64,000 nt of DNA from contig NZ_SAUH01000001.1 of assembly GCF_004193175.1 (NCBI RefSeq), forward strand, positions 1,033,501-1,097,500, read 5' to 3'. This stretch comes from Streptomyces sp. RFCAC02. GTDB taxonomy: Bacteria > Actinomycetota > Actinomycetes > Streptomycetales > Streptomycetaceae. Each line of letters opens with the position of its first letter. Positions within the stretch are counted from its first letter, which is position 1. Made by a program: the position numbers and the translations under genes. Below the pieces are notes generated by a model. That model was not told the origin of the DNA. It saw only the letters and a list, made by a program, of their open reading frames with translations, and did no database searches. Below are positions 21,845 through 31,720 of the stretch, in pieces.

Positions 21845-21977
21845 GGTGCCCCCGACGCTACCGTGCGGGGCGCCCGCGCGGTAATCCGCGGCCCCGCCCG
21901 GGGCAGCGCCGCCACGGGGCGCGCCCGTCGCGTCACCCGGAGTGCCGGATCGCCGGGCCGGGGCGGGCGGAAGGCGG

Positions 21978-22913
21978 TCAGAGACGGGCGAGGGCGCTGC
22001 ACTCCTCCCCCGCCGGAGGCACGCCCTCACGGTCGTAGGGGTCGGTCGGGGGAGCGGTGTCCGCGGCGGCGTCGGGGCCGAAGCGCGGATTGAGGTAGCC
22101 GTCGGTCACGGCGCAGTCGTCGTTGCCCCGGTACACCTGCCATTGGAGCGGCCACACGGTCGCGGCGTGCCCGTCCGGGCGGGGAGCGGCGTGCACGGCG
22201 AAGTCGATGACGCGCCGGACGACGGCCCGGGTGGCGCGCTCGGAGCCGTCGGCCGCCCGCAGCGCGTAGACGAAGGTGTGGTCGGTGTGGATGATGGCGC
22301 CGCCGTCGGGCGCCGGTTCGGCCTCGGTGCGGCCCGCGACCTTGACGACATCGCCGAGCGTGCCGACGCGGTCCGGGTGGAATCGGCTGAGGAGCGCCGT
22401 CGGGTCGTGGTCGGGACCGGGGGCCGCGAGCGCCAGCTCCAGCCAGGCCGCGGCGTCGGAGGCGGGGTCGACGAGGGCGAGTGCCTCGTGCGGTGTCTCG
22501 CCGGCGAGGACGCCGGGGGCGAGATTGGTGCCGGCGAGGAAGGCGTGGATCAGGCGGACGGCCTCGTCCATCCGGGCCGCGGAGACACCGCCCACCGGCC
22601 CGGGGGGCGGCGCGTCGAGCCCGTCCCGGCCGTCGGCCCAGTCCGCGGCGGGCGTGCCGCGGAACGGCGCGTCGCGGGTGGGTCCCTCGGTCGCCGCCGG
22701 GGCGGCCGGCGCGTCCGGCGACGGGGTGACGGCCAGGGTGTCCGTGGCCGGCGGCCGGTCCGCGTCGGGGTCGGGCCGGTCGAGGACGAGCCCGGGCCGC
22801 AGGACGAGCGCGGTGATCGCGGCCGCGAGGAGCCCGAGGACCGGGCCGAGCCAGTCCGGCGGCCGCTTCCCCGTTCCGCCGTGCGCGCCGGTGGTCGGGG
22901 GACGCTTCGTCAT
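21978..22913 (-). CDS. Membrane-anchored hypothetical protein
   Basis: About 311 residues from the ATG at 22913 (TKRPPTTGAHGG); a start 36 bases upstream is possible. One membrane segment (LGPVLGLLAAAITALVL, residues about 23-40) precedes an Asp/Pro/Ala-rich linker. A folded outer domain follows, with MDEAVRLIHAFLAGTNLAPGVLAG, LLSRFHPDRVGTLGDVVKVAGR and TVWPLQWQVYRGNDDC. The two cysteines near the C-terminus (DDCAVTDGYLNPRFG and EECSAL) could form a disulfide. The protein is probably extracytoplasmic. Its position between lgt and a DsbA-like protein suggests a cell-envelope role; no function is claimed. Confidence 0.7.
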   Translation of the reverse strand: MTKRPPTTGAHGGTGKRPPDWLGPVLGLLAAAITALVLRPGLVLDRPDPDADRPPATDTLAVTPSPDAPAAPAATEGPTRDAPFRGTPAADWADGRDGLDAPPPGPVGGVSAARMDEAVRLIHAFLAGTNLAPGVLAGETPHEALALVDPASDAAAWLELALAAPGPDHDPTALLSRFHPDRVGTLGDVVKVAGRTEAEPAPDGGAIIHTDHTFVYALRAADGSERATRAVVRRVIDFAVHAAPRPDGHAATVWPLQWQVYRGNDDCAVTDGYLNPRFGPDAAADTAPPTDPYDREGVPPAGEECSALARL

Positions 22914-23043
22914 CACGGCTGCACCTTCGTCGACGCACGGGGCCGGCACGCCCCGCCCATCGGCGGGGACCCGGGAGCAAGATCCTCCACGCCTTCACGT
23001 CTTCTCCGCAAGTCCGCCGCCGCACGGCCGGCCCGGCCCCGTC

Positions 23044-23793
23044 TCAGGCGCCGGCCAGCTCCTCGACGCGGGTGCGGAGGGTGTCGGGGGTCAGGGCCAC
23101 CGACGCGTCGCTCCCGTAGATGTCCTCGCCGTCGAGGAGGACGGTGGGCGTCGCGTTGAAGTCGGACTGCATGAAGTCGGAGTTGACGCGGTTCACCCAG
23201 GAGTCGTGGGTGCCCTGCTCGACGCAGTCGCGGAAGACCGGGGTGTCCAGCCCCTCGATGTCGGCGGCCAGGTCGATGAGATGGTCCTTGTCGGCGAACG
23301 CGTCGTCCCGCTCGGACGGCTGGTGCGCGAAGAGCGTGTCGTGGTAGGCGGCGAAGGCGCCGGCGTCGCGGGCGCAGGCGGCGGCGTTGGCCGCGTTCTT
23401 GGAGCCGTCGCCGCCGATGTTGCCGTCGATGATGGAGACGGTGTGGTACTCGACGCGCAGGGATCCGGTGTCCGTCAGCTCGTGGATCGTGTCGCGGAAG
23501 GTCTGCTCGAACTGGCCGCAGGCGGGGCAGCGGAAGTCCTCGTAGACGGTGAGGGTGGCCGGGGCGTCGGTACGGCCGACGACGATCGGTTCGGCGGATC
23601 CGCCGCCGTTGTCGGCCTCGTCACCGCCGCCGGCGGCCACGACGCCGATGCCGGCCGCCGCGGCGAGGGCGACGACGGCGACGCCGCCGACCTTGACCGT
23701 GCGGGTCCGGCGCGCGCCGGCGGCCTCGCGTTCCCGTTCCGCCCGGAGCCGTTCCCGGGCGCTGCGCTTGCCTTCTCGGTTCTTCTCACTCAC
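23044..23793 (-). CDS. DsbA-like thiol oxidoreductase, membrane-anchored
   Basis: A 249-residue protein with a basic N-terminus (KRSARERLRAERERE), one membrane segment (VKVGGVAVVALAAAAGIGVV, residues about 34-53) and a periplasm-facing thioredoxin/DsbA domain. The redox pair is C89-P-A-C92 in YEDFRCPACGQFEQ. The helical insertion DGSKNAANAAACARDAG and the cis-Pro loop NATPTVLLDGEDIYG identify the thioredoxin_4/DsbA family. It probably catalyses disulfide formation in secreted proteins. The GTG at 23793 (SEKNREGKR) is selected; the frame is open upstream without a convincing start. Divergent from the membrane protein gene at 23933. Confidence 0.88.
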   Translation of the reverse strand: MSEKNREGKRSARERLRAEREREAAGARRTRTVKVGGVAVVALAAAAGIGVVAAGGGDEADNGGGSAEPIVVGRTDAPATLTVYEDFRCPACGQFEQTFRDTIHELTDTGSLRVEYHTVSIIDGNIGGDGSKNAANAAACARDAGAFAAYHDTLFAHQPSERDDAFADKDHLIDLAADIEGLDTPVFRDCVEQGTHDSWVNRVNSDFMQSDFNATPTVLLDGEDIYGSDASVALTPDTLRTRVEELAGA

Positions 23794-23932
23794 ACCCGGG
23801 CCAACGAACAGGCGTCGGGCAGGACACGCTTCCGGCGGCAACCGGCGGGTCCGGTCGGCGGACTCCTGTCGAAGTGATGACAAGGTCCGCTCGGGCGGGG
23901 GTTCTGTCGTACCCATCACGTAGCGTGACGGC

Positions 23933-25249
23933 GTGAGTGTTTCTCATGGTGTCGGAGCTGCAGCGGCGGCCGTGCTGTTCGGCGCGGCTGCCTTGGTCGG
24001 CGCCGCCGTCAACGACGACAACGTGCTGCACATGCGGTGGCCGCCCGTGTCGGCACGCTGGGAGCCGCACTGGGGTCCCGGCACCCCCGTGGCCGTCGTG
24101 CTGGCGGTGCTGCTCGTGCTCTACGCGCTCGGGGTGGCGCGGCGGTTGCGGTGGCGGTGGATACCGGTGGCCGCCTGGGCGGCGTCGATGGCCTGGATCT
24201 GGGCGCTCGCGCTGGTGGACGGCCTGCACCGGGGCGTCACCGAACGGCTCGCCACCGGTGAGGAGTACGTGCCTGAGGTGGCGCGGATCGGCGACGTGGG
24301 CCACTTCCTGCGCACGTTCACCGATCACATCCCGCTGGGGGCGCCGGACAACTGGTCGGCGCACGTGGCGGGGCATCCCCCGGCGGCGACGCTGACGTTC
24401 GTGGTGCTGGACCGGGTGGGGCTCGGGGGCGGTGCGTGGGCCGCGGTGTTCTGTGTGACGACGGGGGCGAGCGCGGCGGCGGCCGTACTGGTGGCCGTGC
24501 GGGCCGTGGCGGGCACGGCGCTCGCGCGCCGGGCGGCGCCGTTCGTCGTCGTCGCGCCCGCCGCGGTGTGGCTCGGGGTGTCGGCGGACGCCTGGTTCGC
24601 CGCGGTCGGGGCGTGGGCGGTGGCGCTGCTCGCGCTCGCTGCGACGGGCGCGGTGCGGGCACCGTGGCTCGCGGCGCTCGGGGCCGGGGTGTTGTCCGGG
24701 CTCCTGCTGTACCTGTCGTACGGGCTCGCGCTGTTGGCGGTCCCGGGCGCGGCCGTGCTGGTCCTGGCCCGGACATGGCGGCCGCTGCCGTGGGTGGTGC
24801 TGGGCGTCCTGCCGTGGGTGGTGGGGTTCACGGCGGCGGGCTTCTGGTGGTTCGACGGCTGCTCGACGCTGGTGGAGCGGTACTACCAGGGGGTCGGCGG
24901 TGAGCGCCCGTACTGGTACTTCGTGTGGGCGAACGTGGTGGTGCAGGTCCTCACGGTGGGTCTCGCCACGTCGGCCGGGCTCGGCCGTCTCGCCTGCGCG
25001 GGGCGCACGGAGTGGCGAACGGGGCGGCGGGCCGGGCTGATCGCGCTGGTGGGCACGGCGTGCGTCGCGCTGCTCGTGGCGGACCTGTCGGGCATGAGCA
25101 AGGCCGAGACGGAGCGGATCTGGCTGCCGTTCGCCGTGTGGCTGCTGCCGGTCTGCGCGCTGCTCCCGGACCGCGGCTCCCGGTGGTGGCTCGCGGCGCA
25201 GGCCGCGCTGCCGCTCCTCGTGAACCACCTGCTGGTGACCCGGTGGTGA
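23933..25249 (+). CDS. GT-C-like polytopic membrane protein
   Basis: A 438-residue protein with about 10-11 membrane helices. After the first helix it has a large outer loop rich in conserved polar residues: GDVGHFLRTFTDHIPLG then NWSAHVAGHPPAATLTF. This resembles GT-C mannosyl/arabinosyltransferase-type membrane enzymes. WFDGCSTLVERYYQGVGGERPYWYF is a second loop with many aromatics. The GTG at 23933 lies about six bases after a TAGCGT -10-like hexamer, so the mRNA may be leaderless. Conserved neighbours (lgt, DsbA-like) again point to cell-envelope work. Donor and acceptor are unknown, and glycosyltransferase activity is an inference. Confidence 0.75.
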   Translation: MSVSHGVGAAAAAVLFGAAALVGAAVNDDNVLHMRWPPVSARWEPHWGPGTPVAVVLAVLLVLYALGVARRLRWRWIPVAAWAASMAWIWALALVDGLHRGVTERLATGEEYVPEVARIGDVGHFLRTFTDHIPLGAPDNWSAHVAGHPPAATLTFVVLDRVGLGGGAWAAVFCVTTGASAAAAVLVAVRAVAGTALARRAAPFVVVAPAAVWLGVSADAWFAAVGAWAVALLALAATGAVRAPWLAALGAGVLSGLLLYLSYGLALLAVPGAAVLVLARTWRPLPWVVLGVLPWVVGFTAAGFWWFDGCSTLVERYYQGVGGERPYWYFVWANVVVQVLTVGLATSAGLGRLACAGRTEWRTGRRAGLIALVGTACVALLVADLSGMSKAETERIWLPFAVWLLPVCALLPDRGSRWWLAAQAALPLLVNHLLVTRW

Positions 25250-25341
25250 GCGGCGGCGGGTCGGGACCTCCGCTGGGGACGCCGTGGGCGGTGCTCGTAC
25301 TGCTCCTCGGCCCGGTGAGAACGGCGCAGTGGTACCCGTGA
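25246..25341 (+). CDS. Possible 31-residue membrane peptide
   Basis: A GTG overlapping the stop of the preceding gene (GTGA) opens a short frame SGGGSGPPLGTPWAVLVLLLGPVRTAQWYP with one hydrophobic stretch. Translational coupling is the only support. It may be a non-coding coincidence in GC-rich sequence. Confidence 0.2.
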   Translation: MSGGGSGPPLGTPWAVLVLLLGPVRTAQWYP

Positions 25342-25524
25342 CCGTCCCCCTTCCGAGCGGTGCGTCGGGTGCGGCCTGCCCGGCCGTGAATGCATGCGAA
25401 CCCCACCGGTCCGTCCCGGCGGCCAGCAGTTCGTCCACGATCGGGAGCCGACGGACCCGGCTCCTCCGTCACCGGGACGCGCGGTCACGTCATACCGGCC
25501 ACCGTACGGGCGCGGGGCGGCCCC

Positions 25525-26739
25525 TCAGCGCTCGCTGCGGTCGGCCGCCGGCTGCTCCCACGGGACGCTGAGCCACGGGCTGTCCTGCTCGGTGGACAGC
25601 AGGCGGTGGGCGTCCCGCATCTCGGTGTACCAGTCACCGAACTCCTCGCTGTCGAAGTGGAGGCAGCGGCCGAGGACGTACCCGGCGGCGAAGTCCGACC
25701 AGGACCGGTGCACCTGGCGGGCGGCGGCTCCCGAGCGCAGCAGCAGCGTCTCCGCCTCGGCCGGGGTGGCGAAGCCCGCGCCGACGCCCCAGCGGGCCAC
25801 GCCCGAGGCGCGTCCGATGTCCCACGCGGCGACGGACCTGACGCACTCGTCGGCGGCGAGCAGCCCGTCCGCGCGGAACCGCGCCTCGTAGCGGAGGACA
25901 CGGCCGATGAGCTGCTGCACGAGGCCGAGGTCCGCGTCGAGGTCGAAGCCGGGCGGCCGGCCCGTCTCGTCGACGACCTCGGCGGTGCGGGAGACGATGA
26001 CGCGCTCCGCCGTCTCGCGCCACTGGACCGCCCCCGGCATCCGGCCGGACTCCAGGATCATCGCCTGCCGCACGCGCAGCACGTACTCCCAGGCGGGGGG
26101 CAGGATCTCGCAGCGCAGGAGCCGTCCGGCGGTCTCCTGCCACTCGCGGCGGGAGCCGACGCCCCACCAGCGGCGCAGCAGCTTCCTGGCCTCGGAGTAG
26201 CCGCTGCTCTGCCAGCCGAGCTGATTCCACAGGAGGCCGTTGTGCACGAGCATGAGGGCGTCGCAGGCCATGCCGTGCGCGAGCGGGCCGGAACGGGGAC
26301 CCTGCCAGAGGGTCTTGAGCCGCGGCTCGGGGGCGGCCGTCCGCGCGAGCTTGCGCCAGCGGCGCGGGGCGGCGGGGAGGAACGTCTCCAGGGGGGTGCC
26401 CGGGTTGACGGCGAGCCAGCGGGCCGGGCGGGGCCAGCGCCGGGCGAGGAGGGCGAGTTCAGTGCGTTCGTGGACGCGGCGTGCGGTGGGGGCGGTCAGC
26501 ATGCCCCGGGTGTAGACGGGCATCGCCGGCCCCTTGAACCGGGGGTCGGTGAAGGGGATGAAGCGGACGCCGCCGGTGGCGTCGGCGATCTCGCGGGAGA
26601 CGGGCAGGAACAGGTCGGTGCCGGACAGGAGCGCGAAGTAGGCGGACCAGTCCTCGGCGAGCGCGGCCTCGTACAGTGCTGCCTCGACCGCCGAAGGCGG
26701 CTGCCACGGTATGCCCTCCGCGGCCCCGTCGGTGCCCAT
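25525..26739 (-). CDS. SseB-like/DUF1266 domain protein
   Basis: A 404-residue soluble protein. The N-terminal part (residues about 15-110: VEAALYEAALAEDWSAYFALL, FIPFTDPRFKGPAMPVYT) resembles the SseB-type domain. The C-terminal part (about 150-390) is DUF1266, with LAHGMACDALMLVHNGLLWN, GYSEARKLLRRWWGVGSRREW and AWDIGRASGVARWGVGAGF. The molecular function of this combination is unknown. The ATG at 26739 lies eight bases after a TACAGT -10 element, with no Shine-Dalgarno, so it is probably leaderless. It starts immediately beyond the trp operon terminator, on the same strand, and so is an independent transcription unit. Confidence 0.82.
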   Translation of the reverse strand: MGTDGAAEGIPWQPPSAVEAALYEAALAEDWSAYFALLSGTDLFLPVSREIADATGGVRFIPFTDPRFKGPAMPVYTRGMLTAPTARRVHERTELALLARRWPRPARWLAVNPGTPLETFLPAAPRRWRKLARTAAPEPRLKTLWQGPRSGPLAHGMACDALMLVHNGLLWNQLGWQSSGYSEARKLLRRWWGVGSRREWQETAGRLLRCEILPPAWEYVLRVRQAMILESGRMPGAVQWRETAERVIVSRTAEVVDETGRPPGFDLDADLGLVQQLIGRVLRYEARFRADGLLAADECVRSVAAWDIGRASGVARWGVGAGFATPAEAETLLLRSGAAARQVHRSWSDFAAGYVLGRCLHFDSEEFGDWYTEMRDAHRLLSTEQDSPWLSVPWEQPAADRSER

Positions 26740-26747
26740 GGGTCCCG

Positions 26748-26753
26748 ACTGTA
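26748..26753 (-). promoter_or_regulatory. -10 element of a leaderless promoter
   Basis: TACAGT on the minus strand, eight bases before the ATG at 26739. Its first base is also the last base of the trp terminator stem. Confidence 0.5.
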
Positions 26754-26783
26754 CCGGAACGCGGCGCGCGGCCGCGTTCCGGT
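26753..26783 (-). terminator. Terminator of the trp operon
   Basis: A 13-bp perfect stem (26753-26765 with 26771-26783) and GCGCG loop, starting 22 bp after the trpA stop. It abuts the -10 element of the next gene. Confidence 0.75.
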
Positions 26784-26805
26784 CTTCCCGTGCGGGAACG
26801 GGTGG

Positions 26806-27654
26806 TCAGCCGGTGCGGCGGGTGCCGGCGGCCAGGTCGGCGGCCAGCGCGCGGACGCCCGCGGGGGCGGCGGCCCGGTCGTCACCGGCCTCGTCGTACC
26901 GGCGGATGAACGCCGTTCCGACGATCACGCCGTCCGCGAAGGAGGCGACCTCCGCCGCCTGTGCGCGGTCGGAGACACCGAGGCCGACGCACACCGGCAG
27001 ATCCGTCACGCCCTTGGTGCGGCGCACGAGGTCGGCCGCCCGGTCGCCCACCGAGGCGCGCAGGCCGGTGATGCCCATGACGGACGCCGCGTACACGAAG
27101 CCGCTGCCGGCCGCCGTGACGGCCCCGAGCCGCTCGTCCCGCGTGCTCGGCGCGACGACGAAGACGGTGGCGAGGCCGTGTTCGGCGGCGGCCTTGCGCC
27201 ACTCGGCCGACTCCTCGACGGGCAGGTCGGGCAGGATGCAGCCCGCGCCGCCCACCGCGGCCAGTTCCCCGGCGAAGCGGGCGGCGCCGTAGCGGTCGAC
27301 CGGGTTCCAGTACGTCATGCACAGGACGGGAACCCCGGTCCTGCGGTGGACCTCCCCGACCGTGCGGATCACGTCGGCGATCCGGACGCCGCCGCGCAGG
27401 GCCACGACGTCCGCGTGCTGGATGACGGGGCCGTCGAGCACCGGGTCGCTGTACGGCAGGCCGATCTCGATGACGTCGCAGCCGCCCTCGGCCATGGCGA
27501 CGGCCGCCTCGATGCCGTCGTCCACGGTCGGGTAGCCGGCCGGGAAGTAGCCGATCAGCGCGGCGCGGTCCTCGGCGCGGGCCGCGGCCAGGGCGGCGGT
27601 GAGTCCGCGCTCGCCCGGCAGGGGGGTGGTGGGTCCGGTGCCGGCGCCGCTCAT
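26806..27654 (-). CDS. trpA: Tryptophan synthase alpha subunit
   Basis: A 282-residue TIM-barrel subunit that cleaves indole-3-glycerol phosphate to indole and glyceraldehyde 3-phosphate and passes indole through the tunnel to TrpB. The catalytic acids lie in [18 protein letters not shown] (Glu49- and Asp60-equivalents). The phosphate-binding loops are [12 protein letters not shown] and CVGLGVSD. Full length. Its ATG overlaps the trpB stop (ATGA), so translation is coupled. It is the last gene of the his/trp operon and is followed by a strong hairpin. Confidence 0.97.
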   Translation of the reverse strand: MSGAGTGPTTPLPGERGLTAALAAARAEDRAALIGYFPAGYPTVDDGIEAAVAMAEGGCDVIEIGLPYSDPVLDGPVIQHADVVALRGGVRIADVIRTVGEVHRRTGVPVLCMTYWNPVDRYGAARFAGELAAVGGAGCILPDLPVEESAEWRKAAAEHGLATVFVVAPSTRDERLGAVTAAGSGFVYAASVMGITGLRASVGDRAADLVRRTKGVTDLPVCVGLGVSDRAQAAEVASFADGVIVGTAFIRRYDEAGDDRAAAPAGVRALAADLAAGTRRTG

Positions 27655-28889
27655 CGGCCGTTCTCCTCGTCGTAGAGCCCGAAGTAGCGGGCGGCGGTGT
27701 CCATGTCCTTGTCGCCGCGGCCGGAGAGGCTGACGACGACGAGCCCGTCCTCGCCCAGCTCGCGGCCGACGGCCAGGGCGCCGGCGAGGGCGTGCGCGGA
27801 CTCGATGGCCGGGATGATGCCCTCGGTGCGGGACAGCAGGCGCAGCGCCTGCATCGCCTCGTCGTCGGTGACGGCGAGGTACTCGGCCCGCCCGCTGTCC
27901 TTCAGGTGCGAGTGCTCCGGGCCGATGCCCGGGTAGTCGAGGCCGGCGGAGATGGAGTACGGCTCGGTGATCTGCCCCTCGTCGTCCTGCAGGACGTAGG
28001 ACCGCGAACCGTGCAGGATGCCCGGCTCGCCGACGGTCAGCGTCGCAGCGTGCTCGCCGGACTCGACGCCGCGGCCGCCGGCCTCGCAGCCGATGAGCCG
28101 CACGCCGGTGTCCGGGATGAACGCGTGGAACAGGCCGATGGCGTTCGAGCCGCCGCCGACGCACGCCACCACGGCGTCCGGGAGACGGCCGGCGCGCTCC
28201 TGCACCTGGCGGCGCGCCTCGACGCCGATGACGCGCTGGAAGTCGCGCACCAGGGCGGGGAACGGATGCGGACCCGCGACCGTGCCGAAGAGGTAGTGCG
28301 TGTCGTCCACGGTGGCGACCCAGGCGCGGAACGCCTCGTTCACCGCGTCCTTGAGGGTGCGGCTGCCGGACGTCACGGGGATGACCTCGGCGCCCAGGAT
28401 GCGCATGCGGGCGACGTTGAGCGCCTGTCGCTGCGTGTCGATCTCGCCCATGTAGATGGTGCATTCGAGACCGAGGAGGGCGCACGCGGTGGCGGTGGCC
28501 ACGCCGTGCTGGCCGGCGCCGGTCTCCGCGATGACGCGGCGCTTGCCCATGCGGCGGGTGAGGAGCGCCTGGCCGAGCACGTTGTTGATCTTGTGGGAGC
28601 CGGTGTGGTTCAGGTCCTCGCGCTTGAGGAACACGCGGGCGCCGCCGGCGTGCCCGGCGAACCTCGGCACCTCGGTGAGCGGGCTCGGGCGGCCGGCGTA
28701 GTGCTGGAACAGGTCGTCCAGCTCGGCGGCGAACGCGGGGTCGTTGCGCGCCTTCTCGTACTCCGCGGCGACCTCGTCGACGGCGGCGCGCAGGGCCTCG
28801 GGGATGAACGTCCCGCCGAAGGCGCCGAAGTAGCCGCCGGCCGTGAAGGCCGTGGCCTCGGGATCGGGATGGAAGAAGCGTGCGGACAT
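27651..28889 (-). CDS. trpB: Tryptophan synthase beta subunit
   Basis: A 412-residue PLP enzyme that joins indole and serine to form tryptophan. The PLP lysine lies in [14 protein letters not shown], the substrate loop is [20 protein letters not shown], and the phosphate-binding glycine loop is [15 protein letters not shown]. Full length and intact. The ATG at 28889 ([14 protein letters not shown]) follows AGGAGG at slightly long spacing; the open frame further upstream has no support. It forms the alpha2-beta2 complex with TrpA. Confidence 0.97.
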   Translation of the reverse strand: MSARFFHPDPEATAFTAGGYFGAFGGTFIPEALRAAVDEVAAEYEKARNDPAFAAELDDLFQHYAGRPSPLTEVPRFAGHAGGARVFLKREDLNHTGSHKINNVLGQALLTRRMGKRRVIAETGAGQHGVATATACALLGLECTIYMGEIDTQRQALNVARMRILGAEVIPVTSGSRTLKDAVNEAFRAWVATVDDTHYLFGTVAGPHPFPALVRDFQRVIGVEARRQVQERAGRLPDAVVACVGGGSNAIGLFHAFIPDTGVRLIGCEAGGRGVESGEHAATLTVGEPGILHGSRSYVLQDDEGQITEPYSISAGLDYPGIGPEHSHLKDSGRAEYLAVTDDEAMQALRLLSRTEGIIPAIESAHALAGALAVGRELGEDGLVVVSLSGRGDKDMDTAARYFGLYDEENGR

Positions 28890-29007
28890 GGGTGGGCGAT
28901 GCCTCCTGCTGAAGGGGTGCTGACCGTGTGGGGACGCGGTACGGACGGCGGCACGGACGGGGCGCGGCTGAACGCCGCGGATCACCCGTGCCGGTGGCCG
29001 TACGGGG

Positions 29008-29190
29008 TCAGCGCCATCGCCGCCCGTTGATCTGGCCGGGCTCGCACCCGATGTGGTAGCGCACCCGGCGGCCGAGGACCCGGCGGGCGGGCGCCCGGCA
29101 GCCGCGGGGCCTGGCCCCGCGCTCCAGGCACGCGAAACCGCCGCCCGCGCGGGGGCGGGCGGTCTCGCGGAGCCGGTTCGGCGTCGGCAT
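29008..29190 (-). CDS. trpM: TrpM-like small basic protein
   Basis: A 60-residue, Arg-rich protein between trpC and trpB. The conserved core is [35 protein letters not shown], recognised as the TrpM motif of streptomycete trp operons. TrpM is described as a modulator of tryptophan biosynthesis; its biochemical mode is unclear. The spacing of eight bases to trpC upstream and the strict position in the operon support it as a real gene despite its size. Confidence 0.8.
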   Translation of the reverse strand: MPTPNRLRETARPRAGGGFACLERGARPRGCRAPARRVLGRRVRYHIGCEPGQINGRRWR

Positions 29191-29198
29191 GGCCCCGG

Positions 29199-30005
29199 TC
29201 AGCGGCCCTGCCGCAGCGCGGGGTGGGCGCCGGCCGCCACGAGGTCCGCCACGGCGGTCCTCGGGTCCCGGCCGGTGACCAGGGACTCGCCCACGAGGAC
29301 GGCGTCGGCGCCGTCGTGGGCGTAGGCGATGAGGTCGTGCGGCCCGCGCACGCCGGACTCGGCGACCTTGACGATGTGGTCGGGGATCTCGGGGGCGACC
29401 CGGGCGAAGGTGGAGCGGTCCACCTCCAGCGTCTTCAGGTCGCGGGCGTTGACGCCGATGACGCGGGCGCCGGCGTCCACCGCGCGGTCGACCTCGTCCT
29501 CGTCGTGGACCTCGACCAGGGGCGTCAGGCCGATGGACTCGGCGCGCTCCACGAGGGACACGAGGGCGTCCTGCTCCAGCGCGGCCACGATCAGCAGCAC
29601 GATGTCGGCGCCGTGCGCGCGGGCCTCCCAGAGCTGGTAGGAGGTGACGATGAAGTCCTTGCGCAGCAGCGGCGTGTCCACCCGGGCGCGGACGGCTGCG
29701 AGGTCGTCCAGGGATCCGCCGAAGCGGCGGCGCTCGGTCAGCACGGAGATCGCGGCGGCGCCGCCCGCCGCGTAGTCGGCGGCGAGAGCGGCCGGGTCGG
29801 CGATGGCGGCGAGGGCGCCCTTGGAGGGGCTGGAGCGCTTGACCTCGCAGATGACGGCGACGCCGTCGCCCCTGAGGGCGGCCACCCCGTCCCGCGCGGG
29901 CGGCGCGGCGGCGGCCCTGGCCTTGAGGTCGTCCAGGGCGACGCGGCCCTGGCGCTCGGCGAGGTCGGCACGGACTCCGTCGATGATCTCGTCGAGCACA
30001 CTCAT
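29199..30005 (-). CDS. trpC: Indole-3-glycerol phosphate synthase
   Basis: A 268-residue TIM-barrel enzyme that closes the indole ring from CdRP with loss of CO2 and water. [11 protein letters not shown] carries the catalytic lysine, [12 protein letters not shown] the second lysine, GVNARDLKT and VAESGVRG the phosphate loops, and [11 protein letters not shown] the C-terminal loop. The ATG at 30005 ([11 protein letters not shown]) is the family start. It is not fused to TrpF; the TrpF reaction is expected from PriA, encoded in the his operon of this window. Confidence 0.96.
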   Translation of the reverse strand: MSVLDEIIDGVRADLAERQGRVALDDLKARAAAAPPARDGVAALRGDGVAVICEVKRSSPSKGALAAIADPAALAADYAAGGAAAISVLTERRRFGGSLDDLAAVRARVDTPLLRKDFIVTSYQLWEARAHGADIVLLIVAALEQDALVSLVERAESIGLTPLVEVHDEDEVDRAVDAGARVIGVNARDLKTLEVDRSTFARVAPEIPDHIVKVAESGVRGPHDLIAYAHDGADAVLVGESLVTGRDPRTAVADLVAAGAHPALRQGR

Positions 30006-30126
30006 GCGACGGGTCCTTTCGGTCGAGGGGGCTGCGCGGCCTGTCGGGGGCCTGACACAGGCATCGGACACATCGATGGTATCCGGCCGCCGGGGCTGCC
30101 CCCGCCCCCGGCGGCCGCCCCGGCCG

Positions 30127-30540
30127 TCAGGGGGTCAGGAGGGCGCCGGGGGGCAGGTTGCGCAGCACCGTGAAGAGCACGGCGACGGCGGCCGCCCCGC
30201 GCAGGAAGGCGCGCGGTGACGGAGCGGAGGGGAGCACTCTGCCGCGTGCCGCGTATGTGACGAAGGAGACTGCGGCGGCCACGCATCCGGCGACCAGCAG
30301 GGCGTTGCACCTGAGTGCGGTGAGCGGGTCCCCGTGCAGCAGCGCGTGGGCGCCGCGCAGGCCGCCGCAGCCCGGGCAGTACAGGCCGGTGAGGGCCAGG
30401 ACCGGGCAGGCGGGATGGCGGCCCGGGACGGTGGGATCGGCGAGGGCGATCCAGCAGGACGCCGCGATGACGGCGGCGAGCGCGACCGTCAGGGACGCGA
30501 GCCGCCGCGGGAGGGGCGGGACGGGGGGCGGTGACTCCAC
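30127..30540 (-). CDS. DUF2752 membrane protein
   Basis: About 137 residues with three hydrophobic helices ([58 protein letters not shown]). The DUF2752 signature [27 protein letters not shown] carries a CPGCG motif that could bind metal or form a disulfide near the membrane. The start is uncertain: GTG at 30540 is used, GTG at 30585 is possible. It lies in the trp operon between the HGxxPAAW gene and trpC. Function unknown. Confidence 0.8.
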   Translation of the reverse strand: MESPPPVPPLPRRLASLTVALAAVIAASCWIALADPTVPGRHPACPVLALTGLYCPGCGGLRGAHALLHGDPLTALRCNALLVAGCVAAAVSFVTYAARGRVLPSAPSPRAFLRGAAAVAVLFTVLRNLPPGALLTP

Positions 30541-30643
30541 CCGCCCAGGATCGGACCGGCGCGCGCCCCGGCGGGGCGGACACACCGGCCGCGGGTCGCC
30601 CGCACCCGGGGAGCGGCGCGGGGTGCGGGCGGCGGACGGCGTG

Positions 30644-30976
30644 TCAGCGGGCGGCGGCGGCCTGCTCCTGCACGTCCTCGTCGGTGGCGGCGCGGCCCTC
30701 GGTCAGGGCGTCGCTGTGCCGGCCGGTCTTCTCCGCCTCGACCGCGCGGGCGGCCGCGTGGCCGTGCTGCCCGTCCTCGACCTGCTGCTGGCCGTAGCCC
30801 ATGACGCGCAGCACGAGACCCGCGAGCGCGGCGATGGCGAGGATCACGCCGGAGGCCACGACACCCCAGGGCTGGGCCTGGATGATGAAGTAGCTGCCGG
30901 CGCCGAACCCGATGAAGGCGATCACGACACCGGTCCAGGCGGCAGGGCTGTTGCCGTGGTGGTACTTGTCCGCCAT
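30644..30976 (-). CDS. HGxxPAAW-family membrane protein
   Basis: A 110-residue protein with the family motif YHHGNSPAAWTGVVIAFIGF. It has two membrane helices (WTGVVIAFIGFGAGSYFII and GVVASGVILAIAALAGLVLR) and a polar C-terminal tail. The ATG at 30976 has a strong AGGAGG eleven bases upstream, and the frame upstream of that is not supported. The protein is a conserved companion of actinobacterial trp operons with no known activity. Confidence 0.85.
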   Translation of the reverse strand: MADKYHHGNSPAAWTGVVIAFIGFGAGSYFIIQAQPWGVVASGVILAIAALAGLVLRVMGYGQQQVEDGQHGHAAARAVEAEKTGRHSDALTEGRAATDEDVQEQAAAAR

Positions 30977-31084
30977 TTCTGATAATCCTCCTGGCTCAGG
31001 AATCGTGGATGTCCGATGAACAACACCCACGGTCCATTGTGGCAGCCGCGTCCGGAACGCCCGGACGGGGTCCGAAGTCCCGTA

Positions 31085-31720
31085 TCAGGTCGGGTCCTCG
31101 CCGCGGTCGAGGGCGCGCCAGATGTTCTCCGGCCGGTCGGGGTCGCCCGCCGGACGGGGCACACGGCGGGCCGTGCGCGCCGTGCGCCGGCCACCGCGCT
31201 CGTAACGGCCGGACATGGCGGGCCACTGCGTGCCGTAGCTCAGCGCCAGCAGGCCCGCGCAAAGCAGCAGCAGGCCTCCCAGCGCCGACACCCACGGCCA
31301 GCCGGTGTGGCCCACGCCGGCGACGGCCGCCTCCGTGAGCCCGATCACCTCGCCCGCGTGCCGCTCCAGGGCGTCGGTGTCGCCCGCGCCGAGCAGCGCC
31401 GCGCCGATCGCGCCCGCGCCGCTGAGCGCGAGGACCGCGGCGACGACGACACGGCCGGCGCCGCGCACCGCGAACACGGCGACCAGCGCGGCCAGGCCGA
31501 CGAGCGCCAGAGCACTGGGCACGCCGGAGACCGCGCTGCCGCTCGCGGAGACGGGCAGGCTGACGCCGCTGTTCGAGGCGTCGCCGCTGCTCCAGGTCTG
31601 GCCCGCGGCGATCAGGACGAGCGCGGCACCGGCCGCGCCGCTGAGCAGCGCGCCCGCGAGCGCGCGGCGCGGTGCACTCGACGTCCTCTGACTGTCGCCG
31701 CCGGCGGGGTCACGCTTCAC
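31085..31720 (-). CDS. TIGR02234-type Trp-operon-associated membrane protein
   Basis: A 211-residue protein with four hydrophobic helices ([83 protein letters not shown]). An outer loop between helices 1 and 2 has TWSSGD. The position directly behind trpE and the four-helix pattern fit the Trp biosynthesis-associated membrane protein family. Its ATG overlaps the trpE stop by four bases. Role unknown, though a link to tryptophan transport or regulation is often proposed. Confidence 0.85.
   Translation of the reverse strand: MKRDPAGGDSQRTSSAPRRALAGALLSGAAGAALVLIAAGQTWSSGDASNSGVSLPVSASGSAVSGVPSALALVGLAALVAVFAVRGAGRVVVAAVLALSGAGAIGAALLGAGDTDALERHAGEVIGLTEAAVAGVGHTGWPWVSALGGLLLLCAGLLALSYGTQWPAMSGRYERGGRRTARTARRVPRPAGDPDRPENIWRALDRGEDPT

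Noticed and set aside
25342..25524. Gap between the GT-C-like gene and the DUF1266 gene
   Set aside because: No coding bias and no clear hairpin on either strand; nothing reported beyond the doubtful 31-codon frame before it.
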